Shown here: piece by piece, positions 1 through 7,225 of the stretch
How positions within the stretch are numbered: the stretch's first letter is position 1
Layout of the letters: each line of letters opens with the position of its first letter
Assembly: GCA_045613945.1 (NCBI GenBank)
Contig: JAZLBZ010000009.1
Location: forward strand, 1 to 13,820
From: HGM04593 sp045613945
Lineage (GTDB): Bacteria > Bacteroidota > Bacteroidia > Bacteroidales > Bacteroidaceae
Reading direction: 5' to 3'
Length of the DNA: 13,820 bases
Program-made: the position numbers and the translations under genes
The notes under the pieces: model-generated
Databases searched by the model: none
What the model was told of the DNA's origin: nothing
Seen by the model: only the letters and a program-made list of their open reading frames with translations

Positions 1-141
1 CTGCTGTATTTGCAAGAGTTCAAGGATATGGATCACTTCAAGCAAGAACTGAAGAAGTATATCCATTACTACAATAATGATAGGATAAAGCTGAGACTAA
101 AAGGAAAGAGTCCGGTGCAATACCGAACTCTTTACCAATAA
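1..141 (+). CDS. IS3-family transposase, C-terminal fragment (cut by window edge)
   Basis: Frame 1 is open from the first base to a TAA at 139-141 and gives 46 residues. The end reads HYYNNDRIKLRLKGKSPVQY, the typical C-terminus of the IS3-family OrfB integrase (rve domain): a YYN-(x)-R motif followed by L-(x)-G-(x)-SP-(x)-(x)-Y. This part lies just after the last catalytic Glu of the DDE core, which is outside the window. The enzyme cuts and joins the element's DNA ends during transposition. The fragment is incomplete only because the window starts inside it, so nothing here says whether the whole gene is intact. Family assignment is from motif recognition; the IS3 subgroup is not determined. 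Confidence 0.85.
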   Translation: MLYLQEFKDMDHFKQELKKYIHYYNNDRIKLRLKGKSPVQYRTLYQ

Positions 142-175
142 TACTTTTATTAATCCGTCCAACTTTTTGGGGTCA
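1..175 (+). mobile_element. 3' end of an IS3-family insertion sequence
   Basis: The transposase stop codon at 141 is followed by about 34 bases and then by GTCCAACTTTTTGGGGTCA (157-175). Read on the other strand this begins TGACCCC, in keeping with IS3-family terminal repeats, which start with TGA/TGN and a C-rich run. I infer that the right terminal inverted repeat lies here. The left end is outside the window, so neither the paired repeat nor the target duplication can be seen, and the exact boundary could differ by several bases (up to about 180). Confidence 0.6.
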
Positions 176-235
176 GACCACGCGTCGCTGCATTTTTGAT
201 TATCAATCATCATTCGTTGAATTAAAACTTTTGTT

Positions 236-3200
236 TCATTTCACATAAACCTTACGTCCGTTGACGATATAAATACCGGGAACGGTAATCTCCTGAATCC
301 TGCGGCCTCGTAAGTCGTAAATGATTTTTGTTTCTCCACTTTCTGTTTTTATCTCGTCTATGTCTGTAGCATCAGTAACAACGAGTTTAAAATCAACTAC
401 CTGGCCACCATTTGTCATAAAGTCGCCAAACTTACCGTCCTGGTCGCCATCAGGTTCAATGTTACACCAATCCATCTTCACGCGGATTCGGTAGACGCCG
501 GGAACCGACGGAACAACAAACTGAGGCAACTGCATTGTACTTCTGTTATCGCCCGAAATTGTTTGTCCCACACTGTTCCATCCTTCGGCATCAGAAGTGC
601 TATCATTATTATAGAATGAATATGACACAAGATCACCGGCCGGCGCCCAGTTACTTCCCGCTGCAATAGCAGCGTCAAAACCATTCTTGTCGGTATCTAT
701 GTAAACATACGCATTCATCCAAGAAGCCTCACCTATATCTACCGTCATTGTAGCAGACTCACCGGAGAGCACCTTCATTTCAACAGTTTCATAATAATCG
801 TTATAGCACAAATTGTCGCTATTATCAACAACAAGCACCTCGTTATTATGCATTGAACTTGACAATGCAATGCTTTCTATCCAACGGTCGGTCTTTGTCT
901 TTTCACCGGTGAAAGCAGGTGTGTAATCCACAGCCGGAGCAGCGGTAACCTCCAACATAAAATCAACAATCTGTCCGCCATTGGCCATAAAATCGCCAAA
1001 TTTGCCATCACTGTCACCATTGGGGTCAATGTTACACCAATCCAATTTTACGCGGACACGATAAACGCCTACCCCGACCGGAACTGTAAATGCAGGTAAA
1101 TCGACAGTACTGCGGGCATCGCCACTTATTGCAGTACCGGCACTATTCCAACCGTTTGCGTCGCTATTACCGTCGTTGTTGTAGAACGAGTATGATACAA
1201 GGTCGCCCTCAGGCTGCCAGCTGCTGCTATTATTGATACTTGCGGCAAAACCATTATTGTCGGCATCAATATATACATAAGCATTCATCCAAGATGTTGC
1301 ATCATCGTCATTGATAGCAAGTGTCACAGTCTCACCGGCAACAGCCTTCATCAATACATTTGCTGTATAATCGCTGTAACAGGGATTTCCACTATTGTCC
1401 ACTGTGAATCTGTTTGATGTAGCATCAGGATATCTGCCGCTGTTCAAGGCAACCGAACTTATATAACGGTTCGTACGGCTCTTCACTCCGGTAAATGCCG
1501 GCATATAGTCAACGCTGGATTTTACTGTAAACTTTATTTCACCACTGCAAGTAACAGCCTCGCCATTGACTTTGCGTGTAACCAAACCGGCAGGGATTGT
1601 CAAAGCATACTCGCCCGTAGTTGTTATGGCATCGTCAAGGGTAATCGTAAGCACCTTGCCACTCACACTGAACGACGCAGTGCTTGAACCTACATAAATC
1701 TTTGATGCAGCGCTTGCGCTGTATGTACCCACAATCTCATCGCTATATTCAACTGTGATTTTCTCCAAAGACTCTACAGTTTTATTTGGATTCACTGCAA
1801 CAACAGCCAAAGGAGCAGCCTTGACAGTAAATTTGATATCACCACTGCAAGTAACGGCCTCGCCATTGACCTTGCGTGTAACCAAGCCGACAGGAATTGT
1901 CAAGGCATACTCACCGGGAGTTGTTATAGTCTTGTCCAATGTTATTGTAAGAACATTTCCACTTACACTGAACGATGCAGTATTACTGCTTGAACCGACA
2001 TAAATCTTTGATGCTGCGCTTGCGTTGTATGTACCCGCAAGTTCATCATTGTACTCAATGGTAATAGTCTTCAAGGACTCCACAGCACTGCTTGGAGTGA
2101 AAGCAAGCACCTTCAAAGGCGTGTCGACCGGAGTCTCTTTTACTGTAAACTTGATTTCACCACTGCATGTAACCGCCGCGCCATTTACCTTGCGTGTAAC
2201 CAAACCGGAAGGGATTGTCAAGGCATACTCACCGGGAGTTGTTATAGCCTTGTCAAGGGTAATTGTGAGAACCTTGCCACTGACACTGAACGATGCCGTA
2301 TTACTGCTTGAACCTACATAAATCTTTGTAGCAGCACTTGCGCTGTATGTACCGGCAATCTCATCACTATACTCAACAGTTATAGTCTTCAAAGCCTCGA
2401 CAGCCTCGGCAGGAGTATATGCGACAACCTCCAATGGTGCAGGCGGCGCCTTTACTGTAAACTTGATTTCGCCATTGCAAGTCACCTCCTTACCATTGCT
2501 CTTGCGCGTAACAATGCCTGACGGGATGGTCAATGCATAATTTCCTGGAGTTGTTATCGCCTTGTCAAGAGTTATTGTAAGAACCTTTCCGCTAACACTG
2601 AACGATGCAGTATTGCCACCAACACTAATCTTTGAGGTAGCACTAGCGCTGTATGTACCCGCAATCTCGTCGCTGTACTCAACAGTAATAGTCTTCAATG
2701 ACTCTACAGCCTCGCTTGGGTTGACAGAAACAACAGTCAAAGGCTCCTCTGTCTTGAATGCTACAGTGTAAGTATTAAAATTGCTGTTAGTCAACACAAA
2801 CTGCTGAATCTGTGCATATAGTTCGTCAACTCTGCATGCAGTAATCTTATTGCCGCCTGTAGCACAGTCATTTCCCTTAATTGTAATTGTCAGCACGTTG
2901 GTCGATGAGTCAAAACTCTTTTCAATGACAGCACCCTTGCCGTTTGAGGTAACAGAGAGTTTGCTCTCGTCATAGAACTCATCAATAGTATAAGAAGTCT
3001 TGCCCTGCTGGAAATAGTTCTTGCCGTTATAAGTGAGCGATGCCAGTTCCGAGTAGTAGACAAACTCCACATCATCGGCCTCAAGCACACTGCCGTCCTT
3101 TACATTATCCCTGGTCCAATAGTCACCGCTTGAGATAATAACATTCACCTTCTCTGGAATATAGTCATTCTCATAGTTCAACGGCACAATAATCTCCTGC

Positions 3201-3850
3201 CAGTCGTTATTGGTTGTGGTTGAGAACGTATAGTCACAACTTGCAATTCTCACACCGTCACCAGTGCTTGACACCCTGCCCATAACAGCACGGTCGGTAT
3301 CACTTCTTGTATCGTTATCCTTTTCCGATTTAATATTGTTCTTGAATGTACCTTTCCACAAATATACAATCACATGAGCCTTTTCACCTGTACCGCCGGT
3401 ACGTTTATACCATCCTCTGATAGCATCGGGGCGGTGGGTAAACTCTATACCGCCATAAACACCGCCATCACAATTTGAAGTGCTTGTAACAGCATAGACC
3501 CAGGGAGTACCAAAGTTTATAAAGCCAGGCGCCTCGTCGCCAATTTTGGTCCAAAGAATGGTTGCACCAACCCACTTGTTCTGCATTTTGACAGCACTGC
3601 CATTGCGACCTGTCGACTTGGATATCAGAGTCTCTTCTTTAGTAACACCAGAAACCTTCTGATTTATACTCGAGCCATTCCAACTTGCAGGCTCATCACC
3701 GGGACGCTTCCTATTATCACCACTACTTGACTGGTAGGTACTTCCCGCACTACCGCTACCCTTCCAACTGTCAAAACTGCCGTTAGGAATATACTGCGCC
3801 TGAACTGTCAGGGCAGCCAAAGTAAATAAAGTAGTAAAGAATTTCTTCAT
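236..3850 (-). CDS. Giant secreted modular protein: PCMD-like, four Ig-like repeats, two GEVED-like modules
   Basis: 1204 residues. Residues 1-19 form a Sec signal peptide (MKKFF, hydrophobic core, cut near VQAQ-Y). Residues about 20-268 resemble the PCMD 'putative carbohydrate metabolism' domain of Bacteroidales surface proteins (GGIEFTHRPDAIRGWYK at about 133-149). Residues 268-370 form a less clear beta-rich linker. Four tandem bacterial Ig-like (Big_5/SbsA-like) repeats lie at about 371-468, 473-571, 579-677 and 681-777, each with TITVEYSDE, TASFSVSG, VLTITLD and EYALTIP. Two copies of a roughly 185-residue GEVED-like module follow (783-970 and 976-1159; WMNAYVYID and YRVRVKLDWCNI). The tail (IIYDLRGRRIQ ... 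GIYIVNGRKVYVK) is the short C-terminal element common on secreted Bacteroidales proteins and resembles a type IX secretion sorting tail. A surface or extracellular adhesin or glycan-binding role is inference; no catalytic site is recognised. The gene stands alone on this strand. Confidence 0.85.
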   Translation of the reverse strand: MKKFFTTLFTLAALTVQAQYIPNGSFDSWKGSGSAGSTYQSSSGDNRKRPGDEPASWNGSSINQKVSGVTKEETLISKSTGRNGSAVKMQNKWVGATILWTKIGDEAPGFINFGTPWVYAVTSTSNCDGGVYGGIEFTHRPDAIRGWYKRTGGTGEKAHVIVYLWKGTFKNNIKSEKDNDTRSDTDRAVMGRVSSTGDGVRIASCDYTFSTTTNNDWQEIIVPLNYENDYIPEKVNVIISSGDYWTRDNVKDGSVLEADDVEFVYYSELASLTYNGKNYFQQGKTSYTIDEFYDESKLSVTSNGKGAVIEKSFDSSTNVLTITIKGNDCATGGNKITACRVDELYAQIQQFVLTNSNFNTYTVAFKTEEPLTVVSVNPSEAVESLKTITVEYSDEIAGTYSASATSKISVGGNTASFSVSGKVLTITLDKAITTPGNYALTIPSGIVTRKSNGKEVTCNGEIKFTVKAPPAPLEVVAYTPAEAVEALKTITVEYSDEIAGTYSASAATKIYVGSSSNTASFSVSGKVLTITLDKAITTPGEYALTIPSGLVTRKVNGAAVTCSGEIKFTVKETPVDTPLKVLAFTPSSAVESLKTITIEYNDELAGTYNASAASKIYVGSSSNTASFSVSGNVLTITLDKTITTPGEYALTIPVGLVTRKVNGEAVTCSGDIKFTVKAAPLAVVAVNPNKTVESLEKITVEYSDEIVGTYSASAASKIYVGSSTASFSVSGKVLTITLDDAITTTGEYALTIPAGLVTRKVNGEAVTCSGEIKFTVKSSVDYMPAFTGVKSRTNRYISSVALNSGRYPDATSNRFTVDNSGNPCYSDYTANVLMKAVAGETVTLAINDDDATSWMNAYVYIDADNNGFAASINNSSSWQPEGDLVSYSFYNNDGNSDANGWNSAGTAISGDARSTVDLPAFTVPVGVGVYRVRVKLDWCNIDPNGDSDGKFGDFMANGGQIVDFMLEVTAAPAVDYTPAFTGEKTKTDRWIESIALSSSMHNNEVLVVDNSDNLCYNDYYETVEMKVLSGESATMTVDIGEASWMNAYVYIDTDKNGFDAAIAAGSNWAPAGDLVSYSFYNNDSTSDAEGWNSVGQTISGDNRSTMQLPQFVVPSVPGVYRIRVKMDWCNIEPDGDQDGKFGDFMTNGGQVVDFKLVVTDATDIDEIKTESGETKIIYDLRGRRIQEITVPGIYIVNGRKVYVK
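374..1504 (-). repeat. Duplicated GEVED-like module (two copies)
   Basis: The stretches 941-1504 and 374-925 encode two similar modules of about 185 residues, joined by a short APAVDYTPAF linker. Both have NxCYxDY, SWMNAYVYID, GDLVSYSFYNND, the VYR(V/I)RVK strand followed by DWCNI, DGKFGDFM and NGGQ. A conserved Cys in NxCYxDY and another in DWCN recur in both copies and could form a disulfide in the exported protein. The DNA of the two copies has diverged more than that of the Ig-like units, so this duplication looks older. Confidence 0.8.
1520..2740 (-). repeat. Four tandem DNA repeats coding for Ig-like domains
   Basis: Inside the giant secreted-protein gene, four units of roughly 290-300 bp lie at about 2447-2740, 2138-2434, 1820-2116 and 1520-1810. 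Long stretches are near identical at the DNA level; for example, AAATCTTTGATGCAGCGCTT or close variants recur, as does the run that encodes ASFSVSGKVLTITLD. Lengths differ slightly because of a small indel (GGNTASF, GSSSNTASF, GSSTASF). The similarity suggests relatively recent duplication or ongoing gene conversion, and unit number may vary between strains. Confidence 0.85.
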
Positions 3851-3928
3851 CTTTTCCTTATTTATTATTAATTATTTCATAGTAATCACTCAGCGCTTAC
3901 GCAGCAAGCATGAGCGCATAAGTCGGTG

Positions 3929-3936
3929 CAAAGTTA
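3929..3936 (-). promoter_or_regulatory. Probable -7 element for the giant secreted-protein gene
   Basis: On the minus strand this reads TAACTTTG, a full match to the Bacteroidetes -7 consensus TAnnTTTG. It lies 78 bases upstream of the ATG, so the leader would be about 70 nt. No clear TTG -33 element is present at the expected 19-21 base distance. Confidence 0.5.
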
Positions 3937-4153
3937 GTTTATTTTCCGAAAACTTTATCATCGTTGCGAGTTTTTTTTCAACAAAAAGGCAAAAATGTAC
4001 AACATTTGGCACAAAAAGAGAAAACAAAGACAATTTTCCACAATAAAGCCCAAAACATCACAAAATCAGCCACAACAAAACAAACAAAACAAACATTTTG
4101 CTATTTATTTAAAAAAAACGCTTACATTTCTTTATTTTCAAAAAACAAAATAT

Positions 4154-4161
4154 TACATTTG
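4154..4161 (+). promoter_or_regulatory. Probable -7 element of gdhA
   Basis: TACATTTG matches TAnnTTTG and lies 39 bases before the ATG. A TTT triplet at 4131-4133, 20 bases upstream, is the closest thing to a TTG -33 box. The expected leader is about 33 nt and A-rich, which is usual in this phylum. This placement also argues that translation starts at 4201 and not further upstream. Confidence 0.55.
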
Positions 4162-4200
4162 CAAAGAGAAAGAAATAACAAGCAAAAACAACATAAAAAA

Positions 4201-5535
4201 ATGAACGTAGCAACCACATTAGAGAGCCTGAAAAGGAGATTTCCCAATGAACCGGAATACTTCCAGGCAGTAGAAGAAGTTCTTCACTCTATTGAAGAAG
4301 AGTACAACAAGCATCCCGAGTTCGAGGCAAACAACCTCATAGAGCGTCTATGCATCCCCGACAGAGTGTTCACATTCCGCGTAACATGGATGGATGACAA
4401 GGGGCACGTACAGGTCAACACAGGCTACCGAGTACAGCACAACAATGCTATTGGCCCCTACAAGGGCGGTATCCGTTTCCACCCATCGGTAAATGTAGGC
4501 ATTTTGAAGTACCTTGCATTTGAGCAGACATTCAAGAACTCCCTCACCACTCTTCCAATGGGCGGTGCAAAGGGCGGTTCCGATTTTGACCCCAAAGGCA
4601 AGAGCGACAACGAGGTGATGCGTTTCTGCCAAGCATTCATCACTGTATTGTGGCGCCACATTGGCCCCGAGATGGACGTACCAGCAGGTGACATCGGTGT
4701 TGGAGCACGCGAAGTTGGCTATATGTTCGGCATGTACAAGAAACTCACACGTGAGTTCAATGGCGTATTCACAGGCAAGGGTCTCGATTTCGGAGGTTCG
4801 CTTATCCGTCCCGAGGCAACCGGCTATGGCAACATCTATTTCCTGCAGGAGATGCTCAAGACACGTGGCCTTGACATTGCCGGCAAGGTATGCCTTGTAT
4901 CAGGCTCGGGCAATGTAGCGCAGTACACTGTTGAGAAGATTATCCAGCTTGGTGGCAAGCCGGTGACAATGAGCGACTCAAACGGCTACATCTATGACCC
5001 AGAGGGTATTGACCGCGAGAAACTCGACTTCATCATGGAATTGAAGAACGTGCGTCGCGGACGCATCAAGGAGTATGCCGACAAGTATGGCTGCAAATAT
5101 GTTGAGAATGCACGACCCTGGTGCGAGAAAGGCGATATCGCATTGCCATCGGCAACACAGAACGAGATTAACGGTGACGATGCCAAAGCACTTGTTGCAA
5201 ACGGCGTGATTGCCGTGTCTGAAGGCGCTAACATGCCCTCTACCCCAGAGGCCATCCACACATTCCAGGCCGCAAAGATTCTCTACGCCCCAGGCAAGGC
5301 ATCAAACGCTGGCGGTGTATCGGTATCGGGCCTTGAGATGAGCCAGAACTCGGGCAAAATCAACTGGAGCAGCGCAAAGGTAGACGAGATGCTGCACGAG
5401 ATTATGCACAACATCCACAGCGCTTGCGTGAAGTACGGTACCCAGGAGGATGGCTACATTGACTATGTAAAGGGTGCAAACGTTGCCGGCTTCCTCAAAG
5501 TTGCCCGTGCAATGATGGCACAGGGAATTGTGTAA
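4201..5535 (+). CDS. gdhA: NADP-type glutamate dehydrogenase
   Basis: GdhA reductively aminates 2-oxoglutarate with ammonia to give glutamate, normally as a cytoplasmic homohexamer, and is a main ammonia-assimilation route. With the start at 4201 the protein has 444 residues, the usual length of bacterial GdhA. Visible motifs are GPYKGGIRFHPSVN (substrate-binding Lys88), FKNSLTTLPMGGAKGGSDFDPKG split by Lys112 and Lys124 (Lys124 catalytic by family analogy), PAGDIGVGAREVGYM with Asp164, and the Rossmann fingerprint GSGNVA at 235-240. The SDSNG stretch at 258-262 after strand beta-2 fits the small, NADP-type enzymes. The open frame extends 79 codons upstream, but that extension is low complexity and crosses the promoter. 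A terminator follows the gene, so it is probably monocistronic. Confidence 0.96.
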   Translation: MNVATTLESLKRRFPNEPEYFQAVEEVLHSIEEEYNKHPEFEANNLIERLCIPDRVFTFRVTWMDDKGHVQVNTGYRVQHNNAIGPYKGGIRFHPSVNVGILKYLAFEQTFKNSLTTLPMGGAKGGSDFDPKGKSDNEVMRFCQAFITVLWRHIGPEMDVPAGDIGVGAREVGYMFGMYKKLTREFNGVFTGKGLDFGGSLIRPEATGYGNIYFLQEMLKTRGLDIAGKVCLVSGSGNVAQYTVEKIIQLGGKPVTMSDSNGYIYDPEGIDREKLDFIMELKNVRRGRIKEYADKYGCKYVENARPWCEKGDIALPSATQNEINGDDAKALVANGVIAVSEGANMPSTPEAIHTFQAAKILYAPGKASNAGGVSVSGLEMSQNSGKINWSSAKVDEMLHEIMHNIHSACVKYGTQEDGYIDYVKGANVAGFLKVARAMMAQGIV

Positions 5536-5603
5536 AGAAAAGTACTTGAATTCGAGGCTTTGCGTAACAAGAAATAAAAAACAATAAAAAAATCTCTCAA
5601 TCG

Positions 5604-5647
5604 CAACGACAAGTTCAGGCAACAGCCGGAATTTGTCGTTGTTTTTT
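5604..5647 (+). terminator. Intrinsic terminator after gdhA
   Basis: The arms CAACGACAA (5604-5612) and TTGTCGTTG (5633-5641) pair perfectly over 9 bp and are followed by six T (5642-5647). The 20-nt loop holds a smaller GGC-AACA-GCC hairpin, so the structure can stack further. It separates gdhA from the permease gene. Confidence 0.85.
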
Positions 5648-5649
5648 AC

Positions 5650-5657
5650 TATCTTCG
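5650..5657 (+). promoter_or_regulatory. Probable -7 element of the MFS permease gene
   Basis: TATCTTCG is a one-mismatch form of TAnnTTTG that also occurs before another gene in this window (13657). It lies 25 bases before the ATG and immediately after the gdhA terminator T-run. No TTG lies at 19-21 bases upstream, so support is moderate. Confidence 0.45.
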
Positions 5658-5682
5658 CAGTTAAAACAACAAAGAGACCGCC

Positions 5683-6963
5683 ATGCTCAAGAAAAACAAC
5701 GCCTGGTTGTGGATTCCCACACTTTACTTCGCATCGGGGCTACCCTACCACGCCATCACATCAATATCGGATATAATGTACAAGGACATGGGTATAAGCA
5801 ATGCCCAAATTGCAATGTACACAAGCCTGCTGCTTATCCCCTGGACAATCAAGCCACTATGGAGCCCAATTGTAGAGATGATAAGCACAAGACGCCGATG
5901 GACCCTGGCATCCCAATTGCTGCTTGCCGTCTGTTTTGCAATCATAGCATTGGCAATACCATCAGGCCACTTCCTTACACTGACGCTTATCGCTTTCTTC
6001 GCCGGAGCATTCGTGTCATCGACTCACGACATTGCCCTTGATGGTTTTTACATACTTGGACTGCCACAGGAGAAACAATCATTTTTCTCCGGAATACGCA
6101 ATACATTCTATCGTATTGCAACCGTTTTCAGTTCGGGCATTCTTGTAATGCTTGCGGGCCGATTTGGCAACATGCTTGGCAATGACACGCTCGCATGGAG
6201 CCTCACATTTGCCATAACCGGAATAATCATGTTTGCACTGTGGTTCTACCACACAAAAGCAATGCCTACCCCCGAAAAGGACATACCGCAAACAACAGAG
6301 AGCCTCAAAAGCATATTCACCAATTACGGCGACATCATAAAGACCTATTTCCAAAAACCGGGAATCCTGCAGGCTATCATCTTCCTGCTACTATTCCGCT
6401 TCCCCGAGGCACAACTCGGCAAGATAGGCAAACTCTTTCTAATGGACACAGCCGGCAATGGAGGCCTGGCACTTGACAAAGAGGAGATTGGTTTGATATA
6501 TGGCGTAATAGGCGTGATAGGACTCATTATCGGCGGTATAGCGGGAGGAATATGCATATCGCGCAAAGGACTCAAATATTGGCTTTGGCCAATGGTTGCT
6601 GCAATCTCGCTGCCCGATGCCGTATACATATACCTGAGCGCCTCACTCACAGACAACATCACCGCCGTAAGCAGTTGCATATTCATTGAACAGCTTGGCT
6701 ATGGATTCGGATTCACCGCGTATACCTTATATATGATATACTTCGCTCAAGGCAAATACCCCACTGCACACTTTGCAATTTCTACCGCCTTCATGTCGCT
6801 TGGCATAATGCTGCCCGGAATGGTTGCCGGCAAGTTGCAGGAGTTGCTGGGTTATGAGAACTTCTTCATATGGGTAACAGCATGCACACTGATAACATTC
6901 ATTGTATCGGCACTAATAAAAATTGACCCCGGCTTTGGCAAAAGGCAGGAACAGTGCGTTTAA
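5683..6963 (+). CDS. AmpG-like MFS permease
   Basis: 426 residues with many hydrophobic helices spread over the whole length, as expected for a 12-helix major facilitator protein of the inner membrane. The sequence after the second helix, PWTIKPLWSPIVEMISTRRR (about residues 53-72), has the layout of the AmpG/PAT branch (K-(x)-LW-(x)-P-(x)-(x)-(x)...RRR-W). HDIALDGFYI at about 115-124 matches the AmpG region that carries a QD-(x)-(x)-(x)-DA motif. AmpG imports GlcNAc-anhydro-muropeptides for cell-wall recycling. The next gene is a BadF/NagK-type sugar kinase, which fits import followed by phosphorylation of an amino sugar. Exact substrate is inference; other small sugar-peptide or acetyl-CoA-type PAT substrates are possible. 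The start is supported by AAAGAG 8 bases upstream. No terminator is seen before the repeat block. Confidence 0.8.
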   Translation: MLKKNNAWLWIPTLYFASGLPYHAITSISDIMYKDMGISNAQIAMYTSLLLIPWTIKPLWSPIVEMISTRRRWTLASQLLLAVCFAIIALAIPSGHFLTLTLIAFFAGAFVSSTHDIALDGFYILGLPQEKQSFFSGIRNTFYRIATVFSSGILVMLAGRFGNMLGNDTLAWSLTFAITGIIMFALWFYHTKAMPTPEKDIPQTTESLKSIFTNYGDIIKTYFQKPGILQAIIFLLLFRFPEAQLGKIGKLFLMDTAGNGGLALDKEEIGLIYGVIGVIGLIIGGIAGGICISRKGLKYWLWPMVAAISLPDAVYIYLSASLTDNITAVSSCIFIEQLGYGFGFTAYTLYMIYFAQGKYPTAHFAISTAFMSLGIMLPGMVAGKLQELLGYENFFIWVTACTLITFIVSALIKIDPGFGKRQEQCV

Positions 6964-7208
6964 TCGAATATTTACTGCACTCGCTTTGAAAAATATTGAA
7001 GTAAACTTCATATTTCTCGCTTTGTATTGGCTATATTTGATGCAAGCATCGAATATTTACTGCACTCGCTTTGAAAAATATTGAAGTAAACTTCATATTT
7101 CTCGCTTTGTATTGGCTATATTTGATGCAAGCATCGAATATTTGCGGCACTCGCTTTGAAAAATATTGAAGTAAACTTCATATTTCTCGCTCGTTGTTGC
7201 TATATTTG
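6964..7208. repeat. Three tandem 85-bp noncoding repeats, each ending in a promoter-like box
   Basis: Units 6964-7048 and 7049-7133 are identical over all 85 bases. The third, 7134-7208, is the same except for two substitutions near its start and a reworked stretch just before its TATATTTG. Each unit holds the 14-base palindrome TGAAGTAAACTTCA (6997-7010, 7082-7095, 7167-7180) and ends in TATATTTG (7032-7039, 7117-7124, 7201-7208). In the first two copies a second palindrome, GATGCAAGCATC, overlaps the end of TATATTTG and spans the unit junction (7039-7050, 7124-7135). The period of 85 is not a multiple of three and all units lie between genes, so this is regulatory or selfish DNA, not protein-coding. 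Confidence 0.95.
7201..7208 (+). promoter_or_regulatory. Probable -7 element of the sugar-kinase gene (third repeat copy)
   Basis: TATATTTG is an exact TAnnTTTG match that ends 17 bases before the ATG at 7226, so a transcript starting about 7 bases downstream would have a leader of only about 10 nt. The two upstream copies (7032-7039, 7117-7124) are identical boxes and could act as additional start sites. A good TTG -33 box is missing. The palindrome TGAAGTAAACTTCA, 20 bases upstream of the box, is placed where an activator could bind. Confidence 0.55.
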
Positions 7209-7225
7209 CAGAATATTGAAAAAGT

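Larger units (their letters stand above)
3851..4200. other. 350-bp divergent AT-rich control region with no gene
   Basis: This stretch separates the outward-facing secreted-protein gene and gdhA. It holds a probable -7 element on each strand, a small inverted repeat AAATGT-ACA-ACATTT at 3993-4007, and a low-complexity A/C-rich run around 4072-4094 made of AAACAAAC-like units. An open frame in the gdhA frame runs through most of it (from 3964), but it encodes a Lys/Gln/Asn-rich peptide unlike a protein domain, as expected for A-rich noncoding DNA. No RNA gene was recognised. Confidence 0.7.

Noticed and set aside
197..209. Small hairpin TGATT-ATC-AATCA after the secreted-protein gene
   Set aside because: The stem is only 5 bp, AT-rich, and has no T-run in the direction of the gene, so it is not a credible terminator.
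1755..2771. Three similar plus-strand ORFs of 69-98 codons
   Set aside because: They are antisense shadows of the Ig-coding repeats and recur only because the repeats do.
3964..4200. 79-codon in-frame N-terminal extension of gdhA
   Set aside because: The extension is Lys/Gln/Asn/Thr-rich low-complexity sequence, it crosses the probable promoter at 4154-4161, and the 4201 start gives exactly the usual GdhA length.
6964..7208. CRISPR array
   Set aside because: The repeats are contiguous 85-bp units without unique spacers, and no cas genes are nearby.
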